Of a stretch of DNA of 61,894 nucleotides, positions 1 to 8,338 are shown piece by piece. The notes under the pieces were generated by a model that made no database searches, had not been told where the DNA came from, and saw only the letters and a list, made by a program, of their open reading frames with translations. Each line of letters opens with the position of its first letter. Within the stretch, counting starts at the first letter, position 1. Origin of the DNA: Pseudomonadota bacterium (lineage in GTDB: Bacteria > Pseudomonadota > Gammaproteobacteria > UBA5335); contig JAXHTV010000017.1 in NCBI GenBank assembly GCA_034189865.1, positions 1 through 61,894 of the forward strand. Reading direction: 5' to 3'. The translations under genes and the position numbers were made by a program.

Positions 1-273
1 CCCCTGTCGGCGCGCGGCTTGTTCGGTAAACGCCAAGTTGGCCGGATTGGAATCGCAGGCGCTGACCTCATATCCATGCATGGCGAAGAACAATGCGTGA
101 CGACCGAGTGTGCACCCGAAATCCAGCACGCGTCTTACGCTTCTTGACCGCAGCATCGGTATAGACTCCCGGACATCCGGTTCCGGGGTCACCCAATGAA
201 TCGTGGTCGGGAACTCCGGCCAGTAGGTATCCGGGTCTCCGCTGCGGGTCAGCAAATCGTATTCAACGCTCAT
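1..273 (-). CDS. Class I SAM-dependent methyltransferase, partial
   Basis: Ninety-one N-terminal codons are visible; the gene runs off the left edge. VLDFGCTLGRH (residues 49-59) followed by Gly-Tyr-Glu-Val-x-x-x-Asp fits motifs I and II of SAM-binding Rossmann methyltransferases, with Gly-Cys-Thr-Leu-Gly in place of the usual glycine-rich loop. The ATG at 273 is the only start with a matching frame. The substrate cannot be inferred. It is divergent from the M61 peptidase gene. A stop codon of a short upstream minus-strand frame (263-265) overlaps its start. Confidence 0.7.
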   Translation of the reverse strand, partial: MSVEYDLLTRSGDPDTYWPEFPTTIHWVTPEPDVRESIPMLRSRSVRRVLDFGCTLGRHALFFAMHGYEVSACDSNPANLAFTEQAARRQG

Positions 274-419
274 ATAGCAACTCGGTGAATGGGTGGTCTG
301 GCGTAAACCGGTAAGGAAGGTTACCCGCAAATTGTGTCAGATCTTCGATGGCGCGCTTCTCTGCTTTCGGGTCGTTAGGCTCTAAGCTGCAATGCTGGCT
401 TTTTTGATATCCTGGCCGG

Positions 420-2258
420 ATGACAGAACATCACGAAATTTCCTACCAGGTCAGCTTCTCCAACCCCGGTACGCATGTGTTCGAAGTGTGCTGCACCATT
501 CCCGATCCGGACCCGGACGGGCAGTGTTTTTCCTTGCCGGCGTGGATTCCCGGCAGCTACTTGATCCGGGATTTCGCCCGCCATGTGGTGGATATCCATG
601 CCAAAGGCAGTTCGGGGCAGCACGTTGAGATTGTTAAGATCGACAAACAGACTTGGCAGGCTGAGCCGGTGAGCGGCTCATTGACCGTCTTGGCCGAAAT
701 CTTCGCGTTTGATCCGTCGGTGCGCGGTGCGCATCTCGACCACACCCACGCTTTTTTTAATGGCACTTCGCTGTTCCTTCGCGTGCATGGCCGCGACCGA
801 CGTGCTTGTCGAGTTCGGCTTTGTGCGCCTGAGAACATTACTGGAAACGGTTGGCATGTCGCCACGGCGATGGCCCCGGAGACCACCGATGCTCAGGGGT
901 TCGGTTGGTATCGGGCCGAGAATTATGAAGCGTTGATTGATCATCCGGTGGAAATCGCTCCTCAGACGGTGGTTGAGTTCAGCGCCTGCGGTGTTCCGCA
1001 TCGCATGGCCATTCGCGGCCGACACCAAGCGGATACAGAACGGTTGGCGGGTGATCTGAAGCGAATCTGCGAGCATCACATCCGGTTCTTCGGTGAACCG
1101 GCGCCTATCGAAAACTATGTCTTCTTGTTGAACGCGGTGGGCAAAGGGTACGGGGGATTGGAACACCGTGCTTCTACTGCGTTGATTAGCCGCCGAGATG
1201 CCTTACCCACGCCGGCACAAAACGGCGTCTCTGAGGACTACCGGGAGTTTTTGGCGCTCTGCAGCCATGAGTATTTTCATACTTGGAACGTGAAGCGCAT
1301 CCGTCCCGAGGTATTCAATCCGCCGGATCTGCACCGTGAGGTTCATACTCGCCTGTTGTGGGTGTTCGAAGGGATGACGTCCTACTACGACGAGCTCTCA
1401 TTAGTGCGCTGCGGCTTGATTAACCGCGAGAGTTACTTGGAAATGTTGGCCCGGACCATCACCCGCGTCCATCGTACCTCCGGGCGGCTTCGGCAGTCGG
1501 TGGCGGAGTCCAGTTTCGATGCCTGGACCAAATTCTATAAGCAGGATGAGAATTCACCGAACGCGATTGTCAGCTACTACAGCAAAGGTGCTCTGGTGGC
1601 CTTGTTGCTTGATTTGGAGCTTCGTCGCAACGCCATCTCACCGATGAGTCTGGATACCGTGATGCGTGCGCTATGGCAACGTTACGGGCTCACTGGGCGG
1701 GGTGTTCCGGAAAACGGCATCGAAGATCTACTCCGCGATTTGGGCGCACCGGATCTCGACGATTTTTTTGCCCGTTATGTGTATGGAACCGCTGAATTGC
1801 CCTTGGCGGAAGCGCTGGCCCATGTCGGAGTTACGCTGGAGTGGACGGTACCTAAGAACGAAAAGGACGTCGGCGGATATGGTGCGCCCAAATCCAATGG
1901 CGCAGGATCCCGAGCCGAATGGGGAATGCGCACCGAGGCCACGGAAGGCGGGTTGCGTCTTCGGCATGTGGATCGCGGCGGTGCGGCGGAGCAAGCGGGT
2001 TTGGCGCCGGGCGATGTGGTGATCGCCGTTGACGGCCTGCGTATCGATTCCGCCGGTCTGGAGCGACTGATGGCACGGACGGGGCCTGAGACGACGTTGC
2101 GCGTACACGCATTCCGTGGCGACGAGTTGTTCGACTGTGATGTTGTTACTCAGCCGCCACGAGCCACCAGCTGTTGGTTGCGCTGTGTGCCGGATGCGGG
2201 GCCTGATGTCCAAAGTGCCCGAGACGCTTGGCTGGCGGGACGAGATCCCAGTCGGTAA
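420..2258 (+). CDS. M61 family metallopeptidase with PDZ domain
   Basis: This 612-residue protein belongs to peptidase family M61 (glycyl aminopeptidase type). The zinc site is visible as HEYFH at residues 283-287, with a downstream FEG glutamate near residue 317 as the likely third ligand. GGLEH at about residue 248 matches the substrate-binding Gly-x-x-Glu motif of related aminopeptidases. The C-terminal 110 residues form a PDZ-like domain containing a GLAPGDVV loop. The family is known to cleave N-terminal Gly or Ala from peptides; the native substrate here is unknown. No signal peptide is evident, so a cytoplasmic location is likely. The gene stands alone before plsY, with a 124-bp gap. 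Confidence 0.88.
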   Translation: MTEHHEISYQVSFSNPGTHVFEVCCTIPDPDPDGQCFSLPAWIPGSYLIRDFARHVVDIHAKGSSGQHVEIVKIDKQTWQAEPVSGSLTVLAEIFAFDPSVRGAHLDHTHAFFNGTSLFLRVHGRDRRACRVRLCAPENITGNGWHVATAMAPETTDAQGFGWYRAENYEALIDHPVEIAPQTVVEFSACGVPHRMAIRGRHQADTERLAGDLKRICEHHIRFFGEPAPIENYVFLLNAVGKGYGGLEHRASTALISRRDALPTPAQNGVSEDYREFLALCSHEYFHTWNVKRIRPEVFNPPDLHREVHTRLLWVFEGMTSYYDELSLVRCGLINRESYLEMLARTITRVHRTSGRLRQSVAESSFDAWTKFYKQDENSPNAIVSYYSKGALVALLLDLELRRNAISPMSLDTVMRALWQRYGLTGRGVPENGIEDLLRDLGAPDLDDFFARYVYGTAELPLAEALAHVGVTLEWTVPKNEKDVGGYGAPKSNGAGSRAEWGMRTEATEGGLRLRHVDRGGAAEQAGLAPGDVVIAVDGLRIDSAGLERLMARTGPETTLRVHAFRGDELFDCDVVTQPPRATSCWLRCVPDAGPDVQSARDAWLAGRDPSR

Positions 2259-2382
2259 CGGCGCCCTCCGAGACTTTTGATTATTCTCAAGCCGATGTCG
2301 TTATCGTTGGCTCGTGCGGTCTGTCTCTATGACTAACTGCGTTATCATGTGCCAGCTTGTTAGATAAGGTGACCGGACTGCT

Positions 2383-3033
2383 ATGGTTCTCGAGATTTTT
2401 GCCAAACTGTTATTGAGCTATCTGCTCGGCTCGGTGATGGGCGGTATCGTGCTTGGCTGGTTTCGGGGGATTGATCTCCGAGAGCACGGCAGCAAAAACG
2501 TCGGTGCCACCAATGCGCTGCGCGTGCTGGGAAAGCCCTACGGTGTGGGCGTTTTACTCATCGATGGCGGCAAAGGTGTGTTGGCGGTGACATGTATCGC
2601 TGCCCTCGTCCTACCCGGCATCGATGCCGTCACGGAGCCCTCGCTTATGCGGGTGCTGTGTGCCGTTGCGGTGGTACTGGGCCACGTTTATCCGGTGTTT
2701 TTCGGTTTTAGTGGTGGCAAGGGAGCGGCCACACTGGCCGGGGCGGCATTCGCGGTAATACCCGCGGCTCTGCCGGTGGTACTCACCATATGGGTCATCA
2801 CGTTGATGCTTACCGGTTATGTGGGTATATCCACGATATTGGGTGCACTATCGGCACCGGTTTACGTCGCGTTTGCGACCCCTGGGGGGCTGGCGACGCC
2901 GGTGGGTCTGTTTACCTTGGCGATGGCCGCTCTGGTGTTGTACACGCACCGCAGCAACATTGGCCGCATGTGGCGCGGCGAAGAAAATCGTTTTGAGTCG
3001 GTGATGTTGCTGCGCCGATTACGTTCCCGATGA
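2383..3033 (+). CDS. plsY: Glycerol-3-phosphate acyltransferase PlsY
   Basis: PlsY is the inner-membrane enzyme that transfers an acyl group from acyl phosphate to glycerol 3-phosphate, the first step of phospholipid synthesis. The family signatures are visible: GSKNVGATNALR near residue 38 and SGGKGAATL near residue 107, between about five hydrophobic membrane segments. The length of 216 aa is slightly above the usual 200. The start is preceded by an AAGGTGA ribosome-binding site. It is followed at 25 bp by birA and probably leads the plsY-birA-coaX-SPOR cluster. Confidence 0.93.
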   Translation: MVLEIFAKLLLSYLLGSVMGGIVLGWFRGIDLREHGSKNVGATNALRVLGKPYGVGVLLIDGGKGVLAVTCIAALVLPGIDAVTEPSLMRVLCAVAVVLGHVYPVFFGFSGGKGAATLAGAAFAVIPAALPVVLTIWVITLMLTGYVGISTILGALSAPVYVAFATPGGLATPVGLFTLAMAALVLYTHRSNIGRMWRGEENRFESVMLLRRLRSR

Positions 3034-3058
3034 AGGGATTTCCCGCGGTGCCCACGCG

Positions 3059-4054
3059 ATGCGCATGCTGACACCCAGTGCTGAACGGCTCATTCAACGC
3101 TTGGCCGACGGCGAGCTCCATTCCGGGGACGCGTTGGCGCGGGAGCTTGGGGTCACCCGCGCTGCGGTTTGGAAGCAACTTCACCAATTGAAGGCACTTG
3201 GGCTCTCCCTCGAGTCCGTCAGGGGCCAAGGCTACCGCCTAACAGACCCCATTTCCCTTTTGAATCCGAATGACATCCGCGCTTGCCTTTCTCCGGGAGC
3301 CCGTCGGGATCTGGCACATTTAGATATTTTTCCGTTAATCGATTCTACCAACGCGTATTTGCTGGGTTTGCCGCCTTCCGACGACATTGCCCGGGCCCGT
3401 GTTTGTTTGGCCGAGTATCAGTCGGCGGGGCGTGGCCGGCGCGGTCGGCGGTGGGCTTCTCCGTTCGGTGCCAATATCTATTTATCTTTGAGTTGGCGCT
3501 TCGATGACATGCCCCATGATATTTCGACCCTTTCGCTGGCATGTGGCGTGATGACCGTCCGGGCCTTGCAGCGATGCGGCGCGAGTGAGATTTCTTTGAA
3601 GTGGCCCAACGACTTGGTTTGGCACGGACGCAAATTGGCGGGGTTGCTGATTGAAATGCGCGCCGAAGCGGCAGGCCGTTGCGACGTGGTCGTCGGCATT
3701 GGCGTGAACGTCACCATGCCGGCCGATGCGGCGAAGGAGATCGAGCAGGATTGGGTAGACTTGAAACAAGTCTTGGGCGGCGCGGCACCGGATAGAAACG
3801 TGATCGCGGGTCACATGCTGGATGAACTACTTACCGGGCTCGAATGCTTTTTCGAGCGGGGGTTCGCCCCGTTTCGGGAGCAATGGCAAGCCTTGGATAT
3901 GCTCAGTGGCCAAGCGGTACGCATCGAGCACAATGGGCAGTGGCGTGACGGGGTGGCGGAAGGGATTGATGCGCAAGGGGCGATCAAGGTTCGCCATGGT
4001 ACGGAAGTTCGTCATTATCTGTCCGGTGATGTGACTTTGCGAACGCTGACATGA
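3059..4054 (+). CDS. birA: Biotin ligase / biotin operon repressor BirA
   Basis: BirA makes biotinyl-5'-AMP and transfers biotin to the carboxyl carrier protein of acetyl-CoA carboxylase; the long form also represses biotin genes. An N-terminal winged helix (about residues 10-60, with LGVTRAAVWKQL) shows that this is the bifunctional class. The ligase signatures are GRGRRGRRW (residues 124-132) and KWPND (from residue 181), followed by GIGVNV. The length of 331 aa is close to the E. coli protein. The ATG at 3065 is an alternative start two codons in. Its last four bases overlap the coaX start. Confidence 0.95.
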   Translation: MRMLTPSAERLIQRLADGELHSGDALARELGVTRAAVWKQLHQLKALGLSLESVRGQGYRLTDPISLLNPNDIRACLSPGARRDLAHLDIFPLIDSTNAYLLGLPPSDDIARARVCLAEYQSAGRGRRGRRWASPFGANIYLSLSWRFDDMPHDISTLSLACGVMTVRALQRCGASEISLKWPNDLVWHGRKLAGLLIEMRAEAAGRCDVVVGIGVNVTMPADAAKEIEQDWVDLKQVLGGAAPDRNVIAGHMLDELLTGLECFFERGFAPFREQWQALDMLSGQAVRIEHNGQWRDGVAEGIDAQGAIKVRHGTEVRHYLSGDVTLRTLT

Positions 4055-4803
4055 ATTTATTGCTGGATATCGGAAACCACTGGCTAAAGTGGGCCACCGT
4101 CGATGCGAGCGGTCTTTTCCCCGGTGGACGCCTGCGTCACGAAGAGACGGCGGACGAGCTGCTGGCCGGCATTTGGCCGATGTCCATTCCACCCCAGCGG
4201 ATTATTGTTTCCAACGTGGCGGGGAACGCCATGGCTGAAAAGCTGAGAGAACAAGCGGGCGGTCGCTGGGGAATCGACGTTGAATTCGTGGTCGCGCAAA
4301 CGCAGGCACACGGTGTGCGTTGTGCCTACGATAAGCCGGAACGGCTCGGCCCAGACCGTTGGGCGGCCTTGGTGGGGGCACGGCAGCGTTACCCCGGGCG
4401 GGTCTGCGTGGTGGATCTGGGTACGGCCATTACAGTGGATGTAATGGACGAAGACGGTCGGCATGTGGGTGGTCTGATCGCGCCCGGAATCGGCCTGATG
4501 CGGCGCGCTCTTTTGAGCGAAACACGTGACATTGCCGGTCACAGCGAGAACCCGATGCCATTGTCCGCCGCCGGTTGGTTGGCGCAAGACACCTGTGCCG
4601 CGGTCGACCAAGGTGCGATGGAGTGTGCCCTCGGCTTGTGCGACCGGGTAATGTCTCAGCTGCATCGGTTGTGGCCAGACGGGGCCTTCAGCATGGTCTT
4701 GACCGGTGGCGATAGCGCAAATGTGGTGGGGCATCTGACCGGAAACGTCATCCATGATCCGGATCTGGTCTTGCATGGCTTGGCTTTCATGGGGCGAGAA
4801 TGA
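4051..4803 (+). CDS. coaX: Type III pantothenate kinase
   Basis: CoaX phosphorylates pantothenate in the first step of coenzyme A synthesis. It is the type III (ASKHA-fold) enzyme, unrelated to E. coli CoaA. Visible signatures are DIGNHWLKW at residues 6-14, RLGPDRWAALVGAR, VVDLGTAITVDV and LTGGD. The 250-aa length is typical. It is translationally coupled on both sides through ATGA overlaps, to birA upstream and to the SPOR-domain gene downstream. The birA-coaX-SPOR order also occurs in Pseudomonas. Confidence 0.95.
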   Translation: MNLLLDIGNHWLKWATVDASGLFPGGRLRHEETADELLAGIWPMSIPPQRIIVSNVAGNAMAEKLREQAGGRWGIDVEFVVAQTQAHGVRCAYDKPERLGPDRWAALVGARQRYPGRVCVVDLGTAITVDVMDEDGRHVGGLIAPGIGLMRRALLSETRDIAGHSENPMPLSAAGWLAQDTCAAVDQGAMECALGLCDRVMSQLHRLWPDGAFSMVLTGGDSANVVGHLTGNVIHDPDLVLHGLAFMGRE

Positions 4804-5534
4804 ACGCCAAGTGGCTTTTTTTGGTGTTGGTCCTGGCAAACCTGCTGACGGTCGTCTGGTTTGCGCGCCAACCCGAACCGCTGGCCGAATCGGATTCCCG
4901 GCTGCTTCTGCAAGCAGAAATTCCCAAGTTGGAGTCCATCAACCCGGCAGCGGCCCAGTTATACCCTGAGGTTCCGGCTCCGCTGTCACCGCCGAACGCG
5001 GAGATCGCCGGTTCGGCCCTGCCCTGGTGTTTACAGCTCGGGCCGTTTGCAGACGATCTGGGAGCGGAGCGGGTGCTGCTGGAATTACAGGCGCAGGGTT
5101 TCCAGGTCACCTGGCGAGTACAGGATGAAGACTTCAAGGTTGGGGATTGGATTTTTATTCCACCCGCAGCCGACTTCGAAGCGGCCAAACGGGAGATGAG
5201 CCGTCTGCGTGCGCTGGGCTTGCGGGATCTGTATGTGGTCGCGTCGGAACAGTGGCGAAACGCCATTTCGCTGGGTCTTTACAGCAACCCGGGCGGTGTG
5301 GAGCGGCGCATGCGCGAATTGAAAGCGCTGGGTGTCGATGCGCGGGTTGAGTCCCGATTCCGCACTCGCCGGAGCTACTGGGTTGACGCGCGAGGTAACG
5401 ATCCGGCTCCGCCTGTTTCTTTGACCGCCAGCGCGGAAATTAATGTGGTCGATTGCGCCTTGCAAAACGGAGAGGGTTACAACACGCGCGCGCTTAATCA
5501 ACCCGCCAACGATGACGACGCATTGGGACCCTAA
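4800..5534 (+). CDS. SPOR-domain-like membrane protein
   Basis: A 244-aa protein with a single N-terminal membrane segment (about residues 4-21), a low-complexity Pro/Ala/Glu linker, and a region from about residue 75 to 190. That region resembles SPOR repeats (CLQLGPFADDLGAERVLLEL, then SLGLYSNPGGVERRMRELKALG). SPOR domains bind denuded peptidoglycan glycans at septa, so a periplasmic, cell-wall-associated role is likely, but no specific function can be given. It overlaps coaX by four bases and is the last gene before tRNA-Thr, the position a similar protein has in pseudomonads. Confidence 0.8.
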   Translation: MNAKWLFLVLVLANLLTVVWFARQPEPLAESDSRLLLQAEIPKLESINPAAAQLYPEVPAPLSPPNAEIAGSALPWCLQLGPFADDLGAERVLLELQAQGFQVTWRVQDEDFKVGDWIFIPPAADFEAAKREMSRLRALGLRDLYVVASEQWRNAISLGLYSNPGGVERRMRELKALGVDARVESRFRTRRSYWVDARGNDPAPPVSLTASAEINVVDCALQNGEGYNTRALNQPANDDDALGP

Positions 5535-5638
5535 GGGATCACTTGTGGCCCGTTATCAGTCAGATAGTTGCACAATGCCGTCGGCTTCGGCCCATGGCCG
5601 TTTCCGCCATTTGGTGCTTATAGATCGGGTCGTCTTGA

Positions 5639-5667
5639 TTGCCAGCGGCGTCTCGGGTTTTTAGAAT
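5639..5667 (+). promoter_or_regulatory. Promoter of tRNA-Thr(UGU)
   Basis: A -35 box TTGCCA (5639-5644) and a -10 box TAGAAT (5662-5667) are separated by 17 bp, each with one mismatch to the sigma-70 consensus. The predicted start is about 30 bp before the tRNA. The bases after the -10 box are GC-rich (AGGCCGC), as in discriminators of stringently controlled stable-RNA promoters. Confidence 0.6.
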
Positions 5668-5705
5668 AGGCCGCTTGCACTTCGTTGTTGCAAGGTTATA
5701 CACAG

Positions 5706-5781
5706 GCTGGCGTAGCTCAGTTGGTAGAGCAGCTGATTTGTAATCAGCAGGTCGCGGGTTCGACTCCTGTCGCCAGCTCCA
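5706..5781 (+). tRNA. thrU: tRNA-Thr (anticodon UGU)
   Basis: A complete 76-nt cloverleaf. The acceptor stem GCTGGCG pairs with CGCCAGC, the anticodon stem GCTGA/TCAGC encloses loop TTTGTAA with anticodon TGT, the T arm carries GTTCGACTC, and the 3' CCA is encoded. It corresponds in position to E. coli thrU, which lies beside tyrU; here the two are separated by about 23.7 kb. Confidence 0.97.
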
Positions 5782-5815
5782 ATTTTCATCTTCCCCAAAG
5801 GGGTTTGGCCAGCGT

Positions 5816-5843
5816 GCCAAGGGCCGCTCGCACGACCCTTGGC
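5816..5843 (+). terminator. Hairpin after tRNA-Thr, weak terminator candidate
   Basis: GCCAAGGG (5816-5823) and CCCTTGGC (5836-5843) form a perfect 8-bp stem with a 12-nt loop. There is no clear T tract, so Rho-independent termination is uncertain. It lies 35 bp after the tRNA and 182 bp before the 3' end of the convergent M42 gene. Confidence 0.35.
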
Positions 5844-6024
5844 GGTTGCTAACCTTCGCCTATTTAGCCTTTAACTGAATTGGCCAGTGGTCTATCGTCA
5901 CAGCTTTCCCGCGTTCAAGAGCCCAATGCCGTTATTTTTAGAGCGTTGACTCGCCCAGCGGATTTTGTCCGCAGATGCTCAGTCAGTTTGGTATTTCTCG
6001 CCGTCGAAGGGACTCATCCGGGCG

Positions 6025-7149
6025 TCAGTCGTTCTGGTGTTCAATCGGCTCCAGGTGCGGGAAACGGTCGCGATGGGTAAGCCCTGTGGGATAAATGGGT
6101 TCGCTTTGGGCGTAAGTGACGAGCAGGCGCCAGATGGCTCGAACACTGTCCAAGTGCGTTCTCTCGTAACCATGCGTCGCATCGGTGCCGAAGGTGATCA
6201 GGGCATCGCGGACGTCATGTCCGGCCGTGATGGCCGAGTTGGCGTCCGAGTAGTAGTAGCGGAACACATCGACCTGATAGGGGATTTGGTTATCCCGGCA
6301 TAGTTGGGTGAGTTTGTGCCGCAGGTGATAATCGTATGGCCCGCTGGTGTCTTGAGCACAAATCGTCACCCCGCGCTCTCGTGCATTTTGGCCGGGCGCG
6401 ACCGGACCGATGTCGATGCCGACAAATTCGCTGACCCGGTCGGAAAGCGATGCCCCGGCCCCCGTGCCGACTTCTTCGGTCACGGTGAAAATGGCGTGGA
6501 GATCAATCGCAGGGACGATGGCGTTCGCTTTGATGGTCCTAAGCGCCGTCAGGAGGGCGGCGGCGCCTGCCTTGTTGTCCAGGTGTCGGGCGGTCACAAA
6601 GCCGCTGTCGGAGACTTCCGGGTCCGAATCGAAGGCGACGTAGTCACCGATCTGAATGCCCAAATCAGCCAGATCAGCAGCGTCCAACGCCGGCTCGTTG
6701 ACACGCACCTCGATCTGCTTCCACCCAACCGGTAGCCGATCGACTGCCTCGTTGAAGGCATGGCCCGAGGCCAGCAGCGGAAGGACTTGGCCTCGGTAGG
6801 CGCCGCGTTGGGTGAAGATCGTCACGCGGCCACCTTCGGCGAAGCGGCTGGACCAGGTTCCTACCGGCGCCAACTGGAGGCGGCCATTGGGTTTGAGCGC
6901 TTTAACCGTGGCGCCGATAGTATCCAGGTGGTTGACGACCGCCCGCGAGTAAGTCGGATCGTGCCCTTGTAAGGTCGCGATGATCGTTCCCCGCCGCGTC
7001 AGCTGAAAGGGGATTTCCAGTCTTTCCAGTTCGCTGCACAGATAGCGCGAGAGCTCGTCGGTGAACCCGGTCACGCTCGGAATCGCCAGCATCTCCAGTA
7101 ACCGGTCCAACAGATAGCGGTCGGCTTTGGCTTGGATCGACGCACTCAC
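6025..7149 (-). CDS. M42 family peptidase of the NAGGN osmolyte system, copy 1
   Basis: This 374-aa protein belongs to the M42 peptidase subfamily that accompanies the synthesis genes of N-acetylglutaminylglutamine amide (NAGGN). All expected dinuclear-metal and catalytic residues are present: His74 and Asp76 (VNHLDTIGA), bridging Asp191 (RHLDNKAGAA), general base Glu225 and ligand Glu226 (VTEEVG), Asp246 (GIDIGP), and the C-terminal HGYERTH. It is probably a working aminopeptidase or dipeptidase. Its role in osmolyte turnover is inferred from gene association and is not shown. It is the last gene of the operon, 6 bp after its paralogue. Confidence 0.88.
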   Translation of the reverse strand: MSASIQAKADRYLLDRLLEMLAIPSVTGFTDELSRYLCSELERLEIPFQLTRRGTIIATLQGHDPTYSRAVVNHLDTIGATVKALKPNGRLQLAPVGTWSSRFAEGGRVTIFTQRGAYRGQVLPLLASGHAFNEAVDRLPVGWKQIEVRVNEPALDAADLADLGIQIGDYVAFDSDPEVSDSGFVTARHLDNKAGAAALLTALRTIKANAIVPAIDLHAIFTVTEEVGTGAGASLSDRVSEFVGIDIGPVAPGQNARERGVTICAQDTSGPYDYHLRHKLTQLCRDNQIPYQVDVFRYYYSDANSAITAGHDVRDALITFGTDATHGYERTHLDSVRAIWRLLVTYAQSEPIYPTGLTHRDRFPHLEPIEHQND

Positions 7150-7155
7150 CGGTTC

Positions 7156-8337
7156 TTAATCCTTGTCACGAGATGGGTCGTCGTGCTCGGGGTGGATGAC
7201 ATCCTGGGGTGCGGGAACGCGCGCCGGCATCGGTGGCATATTCTCTTCGGTGATTTGGTGGGAGAACTTATCGACACTGACGATGGGCGTGTCCTGGTCG
7301 AACGTGGGTTCGGTGGTGACATAGGCGATCAGCAGCCGGCCGATGTTCAAAAGACTATCGATGTGGGTGCGTTCGGTGCTGTGTGATGCGTCGCCAGCAT
7401 AGGCGATCACGGCCGTACGGACGTCATGGCCGGCGGCAAGAGCTGAGGCGGTGTCGCTGTGGTAAGCCTCGAGGAGCTTTTTCTGGCAAGGAATTTTTTC
7501 CCGCTCGGCGATGCGTTGCAAGTTGGCGATGAAGTGATAATCGTACGGACCGCTGGCATCGCCCGCCGCAATAGTGACGCGGCGCATCGGGCTTTTTTCG
7601 TCCGAGGGGACCGAGGCGAAGTCCACCGTGAGCAACTCGCTCACCTCCGGCAAGACCGCGCTGCCGGAGCCGAAACCTACCGTTTCGGTAACCGTGAACA
7701 GAAAATACGTATCGCGCCTTGGCCGTTGCTCACTTTCCACCAGCACGCGAAGGGTTTCCAGTACGGCCGCCGCACCGGCTTTGTTGTCCAAATTGCGAGC
7801 GATGATAAAGCCGTTATCCAAGACCTCCGGAAGCGCGTCTAGCGCAATGAAATCACCGACTTCAATGCCGAGTGCGCGAACGTCGTCGTCATTGAAAACG
7901 GCTTCGTCCAAGCGTAACTCGATGTGATCCCAATCCATCGGGACGCCTTCCACGCCTTTGTCACGGGACACGCCCCACTCGACGGTGGGCAGCAAGGTGC
8001 CCCGGAATGCCCGGTGTTCGCTGAACAAGGTGACGCGGGCGCCTTCGGCAAAACGGCTCGACCAATAGCCGATGGGCGCAACCTGGATTCGCCCGTCCGG
8101 GCGGATCAGGCGAACCATGGCGCCGATGGTGTCGATATGGTTGACCACTGCCCGGACCGGCCCATTGCCGGTTCCGGGGAGTTTGCACCGGATGGTGCCG
8201 CGGCGGGTCAGGTTGTAGTCGATGCCGATTCGTTCCAACTCGCGGCCGACGTAATGGACGATTTCATCGGTGAAACCGCTGGGGCTGGGGATCGCCAATA
8301 GTTCCAGCAGTGTTTTCTGTAGACGTTGTGCGTTCAC
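7156..8337 (-). CDS. M42 family peptidase of the NAGGN osmolyte system, copy 2 (altered active site)
   Basis: A 393-aa paralogue of the following gene. I place the start at GTG 8337, one base after the ngg stop; a longer frame reaching 8445 would read through the ngg 3' end in another frame and has no family similarity there. His67, Asp69 (VNHIDTIGA), Asp184 (RNLDNKAGAA), Asp239 and the C-terminal HSTERTH are kept. The normally paired glutamates read Glu218-Thr219, so the metal-ligand Glu is replaced by Thr. A C-terminal tail of about 45 residues, rich in Pro, His and Asp, is unlike copy 1. It may have reduced activity, altered metal use, or a structural role in a mixed oligomer. Confidence 0.83.
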   Translation of the reverse strand: MNAQRLQKTLLELLAIPSPSGFTDEIVHYVGRELERIGIDYNLTRRGTIRCKLPGTGNGPVRAVVNHIDTIGAMVRLIRPDGRIQVAPIGYWSSRFAEGARVTLFSEHRAFRGTLLPTVEWGVSRDKGVEGVPMDWDHIELRLDEAVFNDDDVRALGIEVGDFIALDALPEVLDNGFIIARNLDNKAGAAAVLETLRVLVESEQRPRRDTYFLFTVTETVGFGSGSAVLPEVSELLTVDFASVPSDEKSPMRRVTIAAGDASGPYDYHFIANLQRIAEREKIPCQKKLLEAYHSDTASALAAGHDVRTAVIAYAGDASHSTERTHIDSLLNIGRLLIAYVTTEPTFDQDTPIVSVDKFSHQITEENMPPMPARVPAPQDVIHPEHDDPSRDKD

Positions 8338-8338
8338 T

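Noticed and set aside
5560-5820. 86-codon minus-strand frame across tRNA-Thr
   Set aside because: Antisense to a certain tRNA gene; a common false open frame.
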